This document shows positions 29,103 to 37,700 of a stretch of DNA of 64,000 bases, piece after piece. Source of the DNA: Winogradskyella helgolandensis (GTDB lineage Bacteria > Bacteroidota > Bacteroidia > Flavobacteriales > Flavobacteriaceae); the NCBI RefSeq assembly GCF_013404085.1, contig NZ_JABFHO010000001.1, positions 3,235,001 to 3,299,000 of the forward strand. Reading direction: 5' to 3'. Below the pieces are notes generated by a model, which was not told the DNA's origin, ran no database searches, and saw only the letters and a program-made list of their open reading frames with translations. Each line of letters opens with the position of its first letter. Positions within the stretch are counted from its first letter, which is position 1. Both the position numbers and the translations under genes were made by a program.

Positions 29103-29748
29103 ACTAATGAGAATCATTTTTACTTTATACTTTTTACTTTTTACTATTTTCTCGTTTTCTCAAGATGTCGCCATCCTAAAGTATAAAGGCGGAGGTGATT
29201 GGTACAGCAACCCAACGGCTTTGCCGAATTTGGTAAAATATTGTAACGATAATATTGATACAAATATTAACGAAAGTATTCAAACTGTTGAAGCAGGTAG
29301 TATTGATATTTTTCAGTTTCCTTTTTTACATATGACAGGTCATGGTAATGTCTTCTTTAGTGATGATGATGCCGAAAATTTAAGAAATTATCTCGTTTCT
29401 GGTGGTTTTCTTCATATTGACGACAATTACGGATTGGCTCCTTACATTACTAAAGAATTGAAGAAAGTATTTCCAAATAGTGAATTAATTGAAATTCCTA
29501 AAGATCATAAAATATTCAGTTCGGCTTTTGAATTTCCAAATGGTTTACCTAAAATCCATGAACACGACGGAAAAGCACCACAAGCTTTTGGGATTTTTCA
29601 TGATAGTAGATTAGTACTTTTATTCACGTTTGAAAGTGATTTAGGTGATGGCTGGGAAGATCAAGAAGTCCATAATGACCCTGAAGACGTTAGAGAAAAA
29701 GCATTAAAAATGGGAGCTAATATTGTTAAATATGCTTTTGAGAATTGA
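29095..29748 (+). CDS. secreted DUF4159 protein
   Basis: A 217-residue protein with an N-terminal signal peptide (MRIIFTLYFLLFTIFSFSQ) and a DUF4159 domain (YKGGGDWYSNPTALPNLVKY, FLHMTGHGNVFFSDDDAENL, GGFLHIDDNYG). The fold is thought to be related to class I glutamine amidotransferase-like folds; the function is unknown. The frame starts at 29095 inside rsmE; the ATG at 29107, just after the rsmE stop, is equally likely and gives a cleaner signal peptide. It is the last gene of the tsaD-rsmE run. Confidence 0.85.
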   Translation: MNRLMRIIFTLYFLLFTIFSFSQDVAILKYKGGGDWYSNPTALPNLVKYCNDNIDTNINESIQTVEAGSIDIFQFPFLHMTGHGNVFFSDDDAENLRNYLVSGGFLHIDDNYGLAPYITKELKKVFPNSELIEIPKDHKIFSSAFEFPNGLPKIHEHDGKAPQAFGIFHDSRLVLLFTFESDLGDGWEDQEVHNDPEDVREKALKMGANIVKYAFEN

Positions 29749-29799
29749 TTATCTTTTAAAATAAAGACAAAAGAGCTAAGAACAAATACTAAATAGATT

Positions 29800-30003
29800 A
29801 TGAAGAAGCTTTCGATAAAATATAAAATAGCAGCTGTTTTATTAGTTCTGGCTTTTACGTTTCAATCTATGGAGTCTATTAATAGTCATACTTACAAAAT
29901 AGGTGTTGATAGTTATCATTATACCTATTCTTGTTTTGTTGGAAAAATAAGTACTCACTTAGCTATTCATTGCGATGCTAAATTCTGCAACACCTATTTA
30001 TAA
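29800..30003 (+). CDS. possible small secreted protein
   Basis: A 67-residue reading frame with an ATG start and a signal-peptide-like N-terminus (KIAAVLLVLAFTFQSMES). Three cysteines are spread over its C-terminal half. It is placed after a 51-base gap and followed by the TrmH-type methyltransferase. No family was recognised and no good promoter or ribosome site was seen, so it may be a chance frame. Confidence 0.4.
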   Translation: MKKLSIKYKIAAVLLVLAFTFQSMESINSHTYKIGVDSYHYTYSCFVGKISTHLAIHCDAKFCNTYL

Positions 30004-30035
30004 TAGCGTGCAAATTAATTTTGTTTTCAACCTTT

Positions 30036-30539
30036 ATGCAATTAAACCACTACAACTCCAACTTCAAAAAGCAAAAACATCCAATTACAGTACTATGTGA
30101 TAATGTCACTAACGCTCCGAATATTGGAAGTTTATTCAGAATTGCAGATGCTTTTGGTATTGAAAAACTCATTTTTTGTGGTTCAGATATTTCATTAGGT
30201 AAACGCATGACAAAAACGTCGCGCTCTACTGAGAAGTATGTAAACCATCGTGTTGAAAATGATATCGAAACTCAGATCAACATTTTAAAAGCAAATAACT
30301 ATTATTTACTTGCATTGGAAATTTCAGAAAACAGTCAGGCATTAACGGCTTTTAAATTACAAACAAAGCAACCTATTGCGCTTATTTTAGGTGATGAAAA
30401 TTTTGGAGTATCTGAAACTATACTTAAGCAAGTAGATGCCGCTGTTCATATTAACATGTTTGGAAACAATAGCAGCATGAATGTAGTCCAAGCCACGAGT
30501 ATTGCGCTTTATGAAATTACAAAACAACTTAATTCATAA
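30036..30539 (+). CDS. TrmH/SpoU-family RNA methyltransferase
   Basis: A 167-residue SPOUT methyltransferase with the three SpoU motifs in order: NAPNIGSLFRIADAFGIEKL, ALILGDENFGVSE and INMFGNNSSMNVVQATSIAL. It probably 2'-O-methylates a ribose in tRNA or rRNA; the target is not clear. The start at 30036 (MQLNHYNSN) is preferred to the upstream TTG at 30021. Confidence 0.88.
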   Translation: MQLNHYNSNFKKQKHPITVLCDNVTNAPNIGSLFRIADAFGIEKLIFCGSDISLGKRMTKTSRSTEKYVNHRVENDIETQINILKANNYYLLALEISENSQALTAFKLQTKQPIALILGDENFGVSETILKQVDAAVHINMFGNNSSMNVVQATSIALYEITKQLNS

Positions 30540-30588
30540 ATTTGTCCTACTGAATATAATTCAGCATCTTTGATTAAATAATGACGTG

Positions 30589-31677
30589 ATGAATTCAAAA
30601 ACCATAGCAAACGGTATTTTAAGAGCATTAGGAATAATACTGGCTATAATCTTAGTTTTGTATTTTCTTTTTAAAATTCAGTCTGTCATCGTCTACATTG
30701 CGGTTGCAGTTGTTATATCGTTAATCGGGCGACCTATCATTTTGTTTTTAAGAAATAGGTTAAAATTCAACAATACTGTTGCCGTTGTAACTACCATGGT
30801 TGTTTTATTAGGTCTCTTAGTTGGTCTTATAGGACTCTTTATCCCTTTAATTATTGAACAAGGTCAGAATTTAGCATTATTAAATATTGAACAATTACAA
30901 GTTAATATTGAAAATCTATATGATCAAATTATCACCTATTTTCAATTTAATAATATAGATATTGAACAATCTATAGAAGACTCTCACTTACTTTCAAAAC
31001 TCGATTTTGCTATTATACCTAACTTTTTAAATAGTTTTGTTAGCGGTTTAGGTAGTTTTAGTATAGGTTTATTTTCTGTACTATTTATTTCGTTTTTCTT
31101 TTTAAAAGATAGTAAATTGTTTGAAGATGGGTTAATGACATTCATTCCAAACGGAAATGAAGAACGTTCTAAACGCTCAATCAATACCATAAAAGATTTA
31201 TTATCACGCTATTTTGTAGGACTGATTTTTCAAATATTAATCTTATTCATTATTTATACTATCGTTTTATTGGTCTTTGATATTGATAACGCAATTGTTA
31301 TCGCATTTTTATGTGCGCTACTTAATTTAGTGCCTTATGTTGGTCCTTTAGTGAGTGGTTTTTTAATGCTTTTGTTAAGTATGTCTAGTAATTTAGGTGA
31401 AAGTTTTAGTGAGGTTATTTTACCAAAAACAACTTATGTAATGATTGGTTTTATCGTAGCGCAATTGGTAGATAATTTCTTCAGCCAACCGTACATTTTT
31501 TCTAAAAGTGTAAAATCTCATCCACTCGAAATCTTCTTAGTTATCATCATCGCAGGTATTTTATTTGGTGTTGTAGGAATGATTGTAGCCATACCAACTT
31601 ACACGGCTATAAAAGTAATTTTGAAAGAGTTTTTATCAGAGTACAACATCGTTAAGAAGTTTACAAAGAACCTATAG
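30589..31677 (+). CDS. AI-2E family transporter (PerM-like permease)
   Basis: A 362-residue membrane protein of the AI-2E/PerM superfamily with seven to eight helices. Paired N-terminal helices (LGIILAIILVLYFLF, VAVVISLIGRPI) lead into a long soluble loop (about 95-150) and a conserved C-terminal block (LLNLVPYVGPLVSGFLMLLL, VVGMIVAIPTYTAIKVILKEF). Family members export or import small molecules or exchange ions; the substrate is unknown. ATG at 30589 is used rather than the GTG directly before it. Confidence 0.88.
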   Translation: MNSKTIANGILRALGIILAIILVLYFLFKIQSVIVYIAVAVVISLIGRPIILFLRNRLKFNNTVAVVTTMVVLLGLLVGLIGLFIPLIIEQGQNLALLNIEQLQVNIENLYDQIITYFQFNNIDIEQSIEDSHLLSKLDFAIIPNFLNSFVSGLGSFSIGLFSVLFISFFFLKDSKLFEDGLMTFIPNGNEERSKRSINTIKDLLSRYFVGLIFQILILFIIYTIVLLVFDIDNAIVIAFLCALLNLVPYVGPLVSGFLMLLLSMSSNLGESFSEVILPKTTYVMIGFIVAQLVDNFFSQPYIFSKSVKSHPLEIFLVIIIAGILFGVVGMIVAIPTYTAIKVILKEFLSEYNIVKKFTKNL

Positions 31678-31684
31678 TTTTAGT

Positions 31685-32866
31685 TTGAATAGATCATTAT
31701 TAAATATTGAAATTCAAGATTTTATAAATAAACATATAAACTCAGATACTTCTGTTTTATTATTAAAAGGCATTCCGTTTAAATCGGTAGATTCAAAATT
31801 AATCATAGAACAAATTGAAGCAAAAAAACGATGCAAAAAGAAACTGCCAACTTGGTTTACTACTAAAAATATATACTTTCCTAATAGACTAAATATTGAA
31901 CAAACCTCCTCAGAACTAACAGCTGAATTTAAAGCCAATTTAATATCTGGAGAAGCATTAATTGATCTCACAGGAGGCTTTGGTGTTGATGCCTATTATT
32001 TTTCAAAACGTGTAAATTACGTCACGCATTGTGAAATTAATTCTGAATTATCAGAACTCGTAAAACACAATGTTGAAGCGCTCAATAGTTCTAACATTAT
32101 ATGTCTTAACGAAAATGGAATTGATGCTTTAAAACGTATTAATAAACCCTTCGATTGGATTTATGTAGATCCATCGCGTCGTGACAATTCAAAACAAAAA
32201 GTTTTTCTACTTTCAGATTGCGAACCAAACATAAAAACGCATCACGATTTATTTCTAAAATATGCCGAAAATGTGATGATTAAAACCTCTCCGTTATTAG
32301 ATTTAACGGCGACACTTTTGGACCTATCAAACGTAAAGATAATTTATATTGTTGCTGTAAATAATGAGGTTAAGGAGTTACTATGGATTTTGGAACGGAA
32401 TTTTGAAGGAGATGTTGAAGTGCAAACGGTTAACTTACAAAAATCAAACACGCAGCATTTCAATTATATGTTCAGTGACGAATCTGAAGCCATAGCCACA
32501 TACAGTGAACCACTCACCTACTTATATGAGCCTAATGCAGCGGTTTTAAAATCGGGAAGTTTTAATTCTGTAAGTAGTCTTCTAAAGATTGAGAAATTAC
32601 ACAAACACTCGCATCTATATACTTCAGAAGCACTTGTAGATTTTCCTGGAAGACGCTTTAAAATTGAAAAGATATTGCCTTTCAACAAAAAAGTCTTTTC
32701 AAAAGAAAGAATAACTAAAGCCAATGTTACAACGCGTAATTTCCCGATGTCAGTAAGTGATATTCGTAAAAAATTAAAAATAAAAGATGGCGGAAATAGT
32801 TATCTATTTTTCACCACAGATTGTAACGATTCTAGAATTATTATCATTTGTTCTAAAGTAGAATAA
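31685..32866 (+). CDS. class I SAM-dependent methyltransferase with THUMP-like domain
   Basis: A 393-residue protein. The central Rossmann methyltransferase has motif I LIDLTGGFGVDAYYFS and the motif IV-like DWIYVDPSRRD. The C-terminal 100 residues (SSLLKIEKLHKHSHLY..., FPMSVSDIRKKLKIKDGG) fit the THUMP-like domain that accompanies it in Bacteroidota. It is probably an RNA methyltransferase with unknown target. The frame starts at TTG 31685, seven bases after the permease stop; no ATG is available nearby. It is likely co-transcribed with the permease gene. Confidence 0.82.
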   Translation: MNRSLLNIEIQDFINKHINSDTSVLLLKGIPFKSVDSKLIIEQIEAKKRCKKKLPTWFTTKNIYFPNRLNIEQTSSELTAEFKANLISGEALIDLTGGFGVDAYYFSKRVNYVTHCEINSELSELVKHNVEALNSSNIICLNENGIDALKRINKPFDWIYVDPSRRDNSKQKVFLLSDCEPNIKTHHDLFLKYAENVMIKTSPLLDLTATLLDLSNVKIIYIVAVNNEVKELLWILERNFEGDVEVQTVNLQKSNTQHFNYMFSDESEAIATYSEPLTYLYEPNAAVLKSGSFNSVSSLLKIEKLHKHSHLYTSEALVDFPGRRFKIEKILPFNKKVFSKERITKANVTTRNFPMSVSDIRKKLKIKDGGNSYLFFTTDCNDSRIIIICSKVE

Positions 32867-32900
32867 CCCTTTATTTCCCTATTAAATATCATTCAAAAAA

Positions 32901-33494
32901 TCATAGAAATCCTTTCTGAATAACAACCATATCATTTCCCCATAGTTTTACTAAATATGAAATATCTATAGGGAAAAACGATGAAGAACCGTCAGTATTA
33001 TATTTCACAGGGCATTCAATTCTACTTTCATCTACAATTCTACATTTGTTTTCGCCATTATCAGAAATAAAGATGTCACCAGCATCTAATTTTTCATAGA
33101 CTTTTTTCAAATCTATAATAGCATATTTTAGAAATATAGATGATTTACTGATATTATTTTTTGAGCAATCTAAGATACCATAAGTAAAATAGTGTGCCTT
33201 CATTTTAAAATATTCAGATTCCTGCCGATCCTCGTGCTTATTTTCATCGCGTCTATAACGAATTGTAAAATCAGTAAATCCTTTATATTTCTCTTCTCTA
33301 AACCGTTCTTGTACAGTCTTTACTGTATCTCCTTTTATAAAAACGTAATCGATACCCACTGTCATATCAATATATTTAGCATAACTTTTTTTCAACTTAA
33401 CCTCTTGCCAATGCATTAACTTATAAATATTAGGTAATGCTATGTGATTATGCACATAATCCGTGAATGCTCTATCATTTTTATAATTAGACAT
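32901..33494 (-). CDS. uncharacterised protein
   Basis: A 197-residue soluble protein of unknown function with no signal peptide or membrane segment. It is rich in Tyr, Lys and Asp (RYRRDENKHEDRQESEYFKM). It faces the methyltransferase gene tail-to-tail and has the tRNA cluster promoter behind it. The ATG start at 33494 is clear. No family recognised. Confidence 0.65.
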   Translation of the reverse strand: MSNYKNDRAFTDYVHNHIALPNIYKLMHWQEVKLKKSYAKYIDMTVGIDYVFIKGDTVKTVQERFREEKYKGFTDFTIRYRRDENKHEDRQESEYFKMKAHYFTYGILDCSKNNISKSSIFLKYAIIDLKKVYEKLDAGDIFISDNGENKCRIVDESRIECPVKYNTDGSSSFFPIDISYLVKLWGNDMVVIQKGFL

Positions 33495-33653
33495 TTTAAA
33501 ATTTAAAGCTTATTGCTTAATTTTTGGTTTAATGAATCATTAAATAATGGTCATAAAAACGCGTATAATTTCTATACTCCTCTGATAAATATACATTTAA
33601 ATATAGGCTAAAAATTATTCCAAAAAAAATTACAAAAAAACTCAAAAAAATTG

Positions 33654-33684
33654 TTGCGTTCTTTAAAATGTTGCGTTACATTTG
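33654..33684 (+). promoter_or_regulatory. promoter of the tRNA cluster
   Basis: TTG at 33654-33656 and TACATTTG at 33677-33684 are separated by 20 bases and match the Bacteroidota -33/-7 pair. The start would lie near 33688, about 30 bases before tRNA-Ser. Confidence 0.6.
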
Positions 33685-33718
33685 CATCCGCAATTAAGAG
33701 AATGTTCTTTTATATATT

Positions 33719-33807
33719 GGAGAGGTGCCTGAGTGGCCGAAAGGAGCGGTTTGCTAAATCGTCGTCGGTGGAAACACTGACCCAGGGTTCGAATCCCTGT
33801 CTCTCCG
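33719..33807 (+). tRNA. tRNA-Ser (GCU)
   Basis: Acceptor GGAGAGG pairs with TCTCTCC, the long variable arm GTCGTCGGTGGAAACACTGAC marks a class II tRNA, the T-loop is GGTTCGAATCC, and the anticodon is GCT in TTGCTAA. The CCA end is not encoded. First gene of a five-tRNA cluster. Confidence 0.96.
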
Positions 33808-33861
33808 CAAGTTTTTACTGCAGCATATGCGATTCTGTAAGTAATAATAAGATAATCAATT

Positions 33862-33936
33862 CGGGGTGTAGCGTAGCCCGGTTATCGCGCCACGTTTGGG
33901 ACGTGGAGGCCGCAGGTTCGAATCCTGCCACCCCGA
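33862..33936 (+). tRNA. tRNA-Pro (UGG)
   Basis: Acceptor CGGGGTG / CACCCCG, D-arm GTAGCGTAGCCCGG, anticodon loop TTTGGGA with anticodon TGG, T-arm GCAGGTTCGAATCCTGC. CCA not encoded. Confidence 0.96.
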
Positions 33937-33969
33937 CTTTTATTGAATTTTTAGAGTTTTACTCTAAAT

Positions 33970-34043
<74 letters not shown>

Positions 34044-34047
34044 CAAG

Positions 34048-34077
34048 AAGCCTTACTAGAAATAGTGAGGCTTTTTT
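34048..34077 (+). terminator. terminator after tRNA-Arg
   Basis: The stem AAGCCTTACTA / TAGTGAGGCTT with a GAAA tetraloop is followed by T6. Confidence 0.88.
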
Positions 34078-34230
34078 GTGTTTAATTATATGTTATACAA
34101 CACATATTTCAACTCTAAATCTATAGATAATTTCTACGTTCAACCTACGGTAAACTTTATAGCCTAAAAAAAAGAAAAATTAAGGCATTTTTAAAAAATA
34201 TTTATATATTCGCGACCGCTTACCAAAAAT

Positions 34231-34303
34231 GCGAGAGTAGCTCAGTTGGTAGAGCGTCAGCCTTCCAAGCTGAATGTCGCCGGTTCGAACCCGGTCTCTC
34301 GCT
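34231..34303 (+). tRNA. tRNA-Gly (UCC)
   Basis: Acceptor GCGAGAG / CTCTCGC, D-arm GCTCAGTTGGTAGAGC, anticodon loop CTTCCAA with anticodon TCC, T-arm CCGGTTCGAACCCGG. A possible -7 element TATATTCG lies at 34205-34212, so it may have its own promoter after the tRNA-Arg terminator. Confidence 0.96.
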
Positions 34304-34360
34304 CTAAAGACAGCCTGAATAGAGAGGTCTTTTTAGTTTGAAATATTGAATTAAAGTATT

Positions 34361-34442
<82 letters not shown>

Positions 34443-34602
34443 CAAATCATTTTTAAATGCAGATTTACAAAAACTCAATTTTGTAACAATCATTTGGATT
34501 GAGTCACCAATCCAGAATACTGAACGAAACGAAGTAATCTAAAATAAACACAACGATTCTACATATTGGAATACCATTAATTAAAGTAATTTAATTACAA
34601 AA

Positions 34603-34675
34603 TGTGACGGTCCTCAGTTGGTAAAGCGTCAGCCTTACAAGCAGGCGGTTTTAGGTTTTAATCCTAGTGTAATCA
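34603..34675 (+). pseudogene. decayed chimeric tRNA-like sequence
   Basis: A tRNA-length remnant. Its 5' half (CTCAGTTGGTAAAGCGTCAG, CCTTACAAG) follows tRNA-Gly. Its 3' half (GCAGGCGGTTTTAGG..., ATCCTAGTGTAATCACA) follows tRNA-Arg and runs on into a copy of the tRNA-Arg terminator. The acceptor stem no longer pairs (TGTGACG against TGTAATC), and the invariant T-loop TTCGAAT is TTTTAAT. The anticodon position would read TAC (Val). It is almost certainly non-functional. Confidence 0.8.
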
Positions 34676-34678
34676 CAA

Positions 34679-34710
34679 AAAAGCCTTAACATTTATGTTG
34701 AGGCTTTTTT
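34679..34710 (+). terminator. terminator after decayed tRNA
   Basis: AAGCCTTAAC / GTTGAGGCTT with loop ATTTAT and T6 following. The stem sequence is a diverged copy of the terminator after tRNA-Arg (34048-34077). Confidence 0.85.
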
Positions 34711-34711
34711 G

Positions 34712-34739
34712 GTGCAAAATTTGCACATAGTTTGCACAT
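34712..34739. repeat. GTGCAAA/TTTGCAC repeat cluster, possible attachment-site remnant
   Basis: The perfect inverted repeat GTGCAAA-A-TTTGCAC (34712-34726) overlaps the first of two direct copies of TTTGCACAT (34720-34728 and 34731-34739). It directly follows the decayed tRNA and its terminator, the usual place for a tyrosine-recombinase core site. No integrase gene is in the window. Confidence 0.5.
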
Positions 34740-34754
34740 CCTTAACCATACTAA

Positions 34755-34797
34755 TGACCCAGGTCATTTCCAAAACACAAGTTTCATTATAATTTAG
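34755..34797 (+). promoter_or_regulatory. stress-regulon palindrome and promoter of hsp20
   Basis: Palindrome TGACCCAGGTCA (34755-34766), 23 bases, then TAATTTAG (34790-34797) as the -7 element. The Hsp20 ATG follows at 34834. Confidence 0.8.
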
Positions 34798-34833
34798 CCA
34801 TAAATAAATGTTTAACTTTTAAATATTAAAATT

Positions 34834-35271
34834 ATGTCACTAGTAAAATTTAGAAAAAGAAGACCTTGGGGAAATCTTATCTCATCAGATTTTTTTGATA
34901 ATGACGATTTTTTTGATAATCGTTTATGGAACAAAAATTTAAATGAACCTGCATTAAATGTAAAGGAAACTAAAGATGCTTTTGAAGTAGAATTAGCTGC
35001 CCCTGGATTCTCTAAAAAAGATTTTGAAGTAACCATTGATGATGGCTACTTAAATATTTCTGCAGAAAACTCAAGTTCTAATGAAGAAAAAGAAGATAGC
35101 TATACTCGAAAAGAGTTTAGTTATAACTCTTTTGAGAAAAAACTGCAACTTCCAGATTCTGTAAAAGAGGAAAACATTAAGGCAAAATATGAAGATGGAG
35201 TTCTTCGCTTTAATCTTACAAAAAAAGAAGAAGCTAAAACACACAAACCACAGAAAATTGAAATTGCTTAA
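34834..35271 (+). CDS. Hsp20/alpha-crystallin family small heat-shock protein
   Basis: A 145-residue small heat-shock protein. The short N-terminal arm is rich in Asp and Phe (DFFDNDDFFDNRLW). The alpha-crystallin domain spans about residues 40-135 (ALNVKETKDAFEVELAAPGF, VTIDDGYLNISAEN) and contains the conserved A-x-x-x-x-G-V-L motif as AKYEDGVLRFNL. The C-terminal extension ends in PQKIEIA with an I-x-I anchor. It holds unfolding proteins without ATP. It is first in the stress block and has its own regulon-type promoter. Confidence 0.95.
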   Translation: MSLVKFRKRRPWGNLISSDFFDNDDFFDNRLWNKNLNEPALNVKETKDAFEVELAAPGFSKKDFEVTIDDGYLNISAENSSSNEEKEDSYTRKEFSYNSFEKKLQLPDSVKEENIKAKYEDGVLRFNLTKKEEAKTHKPQKIEIA

Positions 35272-35285
35272 TCCTAAATTTCATT

Positions 35286-35326
35286 AAAAGAGAGAGAGAT
35301 ATGAATGGTATTTATATCTCTCTTTT
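35286..35326 (+). terminator. terminator after hsp20
   Basis: AAAAGAGAGAGAGATAT pairs with ATATCTCTCTTTT around a short loop; the T run is within the descending arm. Confidence 0.6.
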
Positions 35327-35526
35327 CTGTTTATTAACTTTTAAATTTAACTAAGTCAGAATGCTCTACACTACCTTAGTACAATTCATTTATAAAAGCT
35401 CACTGAGAGCTAAAATATCCAATAGTTTTAAGCCATATGGAAAGTCTTTTTCAGGAATTAAAATTCTAGAATTAGTATTCGCGTCTAAATTATTTGCTCA
35501 TATTTATTTATAAAAACGCTATCATA
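35327..35526. other. intergenic region before DUF2202 gene
   Basis: About 200 bases of AT-rich DNA with no reading frame worth calling and no tRNA or repeat recognised. It contains a single half-site-like AAGTCA but no paired -7 element. Confidence 0.5.
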
Positions 35527-35569
35527 TGACTAAGGTCATTTCAACTGAAAGCAATAAGAATTAACTTTG
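35527..35569 (+). promoter_or_regulatory. stress-regulon palindrome and promoter of DUF2202 gene
   Basis: Palindrome TGACTAAGGTCA (35527-35538), 23 bases, then a perfect TAACTTTG (35562-35569). The gene starts at 35612. Confidence 0.85.
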
Positions 35570-35611
35570 TTTATTAATTGAAGATATATATAATTTTACA
35601 AATCTATAATT

Positions 35612-36124
35612 ATGAATCAAATCTTTAATAAAAGAATTACAGGTGTTTTCGTTTTAGTAACGGTAAATAAATCTGGACAACAATCGGAAATTTCAGTAGA
35701 AGAAATGAATGCTATGAAATATATGGTTGAAGAAGAAAAAGTAGCTAGAGATGTTTATTACTATTTAGATGGTTTGTGGAATGCTCGTGTTTTTAGTAAC
35801 ATAAAACAAAGTGAAGAACGCCATATGCAAGTTATAAAAAGCCTATTAGACGCATATAATATTACATATAAGTTAAGCGAAAAACAAGGCATCTTTTACA
35901 ACATAGAACTACAAAAACTATACGACGAGCTTATTGAGAAAGGAAAAAAATCGCTATATGATGCTTTTGAAGTGGGCAAACAAATAGAGCTCACTGATAT
36001 TGCAGATTTAGAAGATGCCATAGAAAAAACAGAAGATGATTACATAAAACAAGTTTATAATAATTTATTAGCAGCTTCGCAAAATCACCTCAAAGCTTTT
36101 AATAGACAATTATCTAGATATTGA
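35612..36124 (+). CDS. DUF2202 ferritin-like protein
   Basis: A 170-residue four-helix protein of the DUF2202 family. The conserved acidic and His residues expected for a di-iron ferritin-like centre are present: EEEKVARDVYY (helix 1), QSEERHMQVI (helix 2), ADLEDAIEKT (helix 3) and ASQNHLKAF (helix 4). Most family members are exported, but here the N-terminus (MNQIFNKRITGVFVLVTVNK) is only weakly hydrophobic, so location is uncertain. It may bind iron or handle peroxide. A 75-base gap without a promoter leads into the cardiolipin synthase gene, so the two may share a transcript. Confidence 0.85.
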   Translation: MNQIFNKRITGVFVLVTVNKSGQQSEISVEEMNAMKYMVEEEKVARDVYYYLDGLWNARVFSNIKQSEERHMQVIKSLLDAYNITYKLSEKQGIFYNIELQKLYDELIEKGKKSLYDAFEVGKQIELTDIADLEDAIEKTEDDYIKQVYNNLLAASQNHLKAFNRQLSRY

Positions 36125-36198
36125 TTACATACAGAATTAAAAAAAATAAAGGATTCTTTAAATTAAAATTATAGCTATAAAACAACACTCATATTCTC

Positions 36199-37629
36199 AT
36201 GACGATAGCGCTTATTATATACTTTCTTTTAGCATTCGTTTTAATGGGGAGATTGTTGCTTTATGGAGTTAGACCAACAAAAACCTTAGCTTGGTTATTG
36301 GCAATTTTCACTATTCCTGTTGGCGGAATGTTATTTTATTTTATACTTGGTCGTAATCGAAGAAAGAATAAATTCTACACTTTAAAAAAAACAGAATCAA
36401 TTATTAAATATCTTAATATGGTTGATGCATATTATGAAACCATAGATTCTGATTCTAATATTCCTACTGCCATAAAAGATCATATAAAACTAGTTAAACT
36501 TATTATTAAAGGCTCTAATTTTGTTCCAACTGTTGGTAATGACATAATGCCTCTTAAAAATGGAGCTTCTACTTTCGAAGCTATTTTTAAAGCTTTGGAA
36601 ACAGCTAAAACATTTATTCATATTCAATATTATATTTTTGAAGAAGGTGTTTTGGCCGAAAAGTTTAAATCTATTTTAATTAGAAAAGCCAAAGAAGGAG
36701 TTGAAGTGCGTTTACTTTATGACGCATTAGGAAGTAGAACATTAAGCAAGAAATATATAAACAGTCTTAAAACTGAAGGCATACAAGTCTTCGGTTTTTT
36801 ACCTATGCGATTAGGTAGATTTCTGTCGTCCATAAATTACAGAAATCATAGAAAAATTGTTATCATTGACGGTGTATATGGCTTTACAGGCGGTATTAAT
36901 GTGGCTGATAAATACATCTCTGGAGATCCTAATTTAGGCAATTGGTACGATATGCATTTACAATTAAAAGGAACTATTGTAAATAGTTTACAATCTGTTT
37001 TTGCAATGGATTGGAGCTTTGCAAGTGGCTCGGATAATTTATTAAATACAAAATATTTTATAAAGCCTTCAACGGTTGGAAAATCAGTGGCTCAATTAGT
37101 AGCAGGTGGTCCAGATTCCGATTTTCATTCTATTCAGCAACTTTATTTTTCAATAATTAATAGTTCAAAAAAGTACGTATACATTACCAATCCGTATATC
37201 ATTCCTGGTGAGGCTTTAAAAGAAGCCATGCAAGTTGCAGCCTTAAGTGGTATAGATATCAGATTGCTTCTCTCTAAAAAATCCGATAGTTTATTGGTAA
37301 AATGGACTGTACGATCAATTTTTGAAGATTTGTTAGAATCTGGAGTCAAAATCTACTTATATCCTGAAGGTTTTTTACATAGTAAAATCATTGTTTCAGA
37401 TGATGAACTCACTACTATTGGAACCGCAAATTTAGATATTAGAAGCTTTGAGCAAAATTACGAAGTCAACGTTTTAATTTATGATAAGAAGCTAACAACT
37501 CAACTAAAGCACGACTTTTTAAACGATTGTAAAAAAAGTAAGCCCATAGATTATCTTAACTATATAAAAAGACCAAAAACGGAACGCTTAAAAGAAGGTA
37601 TTGCCAAAGTGTTTAGTCCGGTTTTATGA
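36199..37629 (+). CDS. cls: cardiolipin synthase (phospholipase D type)
   Basis: A 476-residue inner-membrane enzyme. Two N-terminal helices (residues 1-21 and 32-52) form the PLD nuclease N-terminal segment. Two PLD catalytic motifs follow: NHRKIVIIDGVYGFTGG at about 217 and LHSKIIVSDDELTTIGTANL at about 390. Both HxK(x)4D motifs are intact, so it should join two phosphatidylglycerols into cardiolipin. It lies downstream of the DUF2202 gene inside the stress block, consistent with membrane remodelling under stress. Confidence 0.93.
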   Translation: MTIALIIYFLLAFVLMGRLLLYGVRPTKTLAWLLAIFTIPVGGMLFYFILGRNRRKNKFYTLKKTESIIKYLNMVDAYYETIDSDSNIPTAIKDHIKLVKLIIKGSNFVPTVGNDIMPLKNGASTFEAIFKALETAKTFIHIQYYIFEEGVLAEKFKSILIRKAKEGVEVRLLYDALGSRTLSKKYINSLKTEGIQVFGFLPMRLGRFLSSINYRNHRKIVIIDGVYGFTGGINVADKYISGDPNLGNWYDMHLQLKGTIVNSLQSVFAMDWSFASGSDNLLNTKYFIKPSTVGKSVAQLVAGGPDSDFHSIQQLYFSIINSSKKYVYITNPYIIPGEALKEAMQVAALSGIDIRLLLSKKSDSLLVKWTVRSIFEDLLESGVKIYLYPEGFLHSKIIVSDDELTTIGTANLDIRSFEQNYEVNVLIYDKKLTTQLKHDFLNDCKKSKPIDYLNYIKRPKTERLKEGIAKVFSPVL

Positions 37630-37634
37630 ACAAC

Positions 37635-37677
37635 TGATTAAAATCATTATTCATTTAGAATCATCCACATAACTTTG
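37635..37677 (+). promoter_or_regulatory. stress-regulon palindrome and promoter of patatin gene
   Basis: TGATTAAAATCA (37635-37646) keeps the TGA/TCA arms but not the usual core; 23 bases later comes a perfect TAACTTTG (37670-37677). The patatin ATG is at 37701. Confidence 0.75.
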
Positions 37678-37700
37678 TTATTATATACAGATCATAAGAA

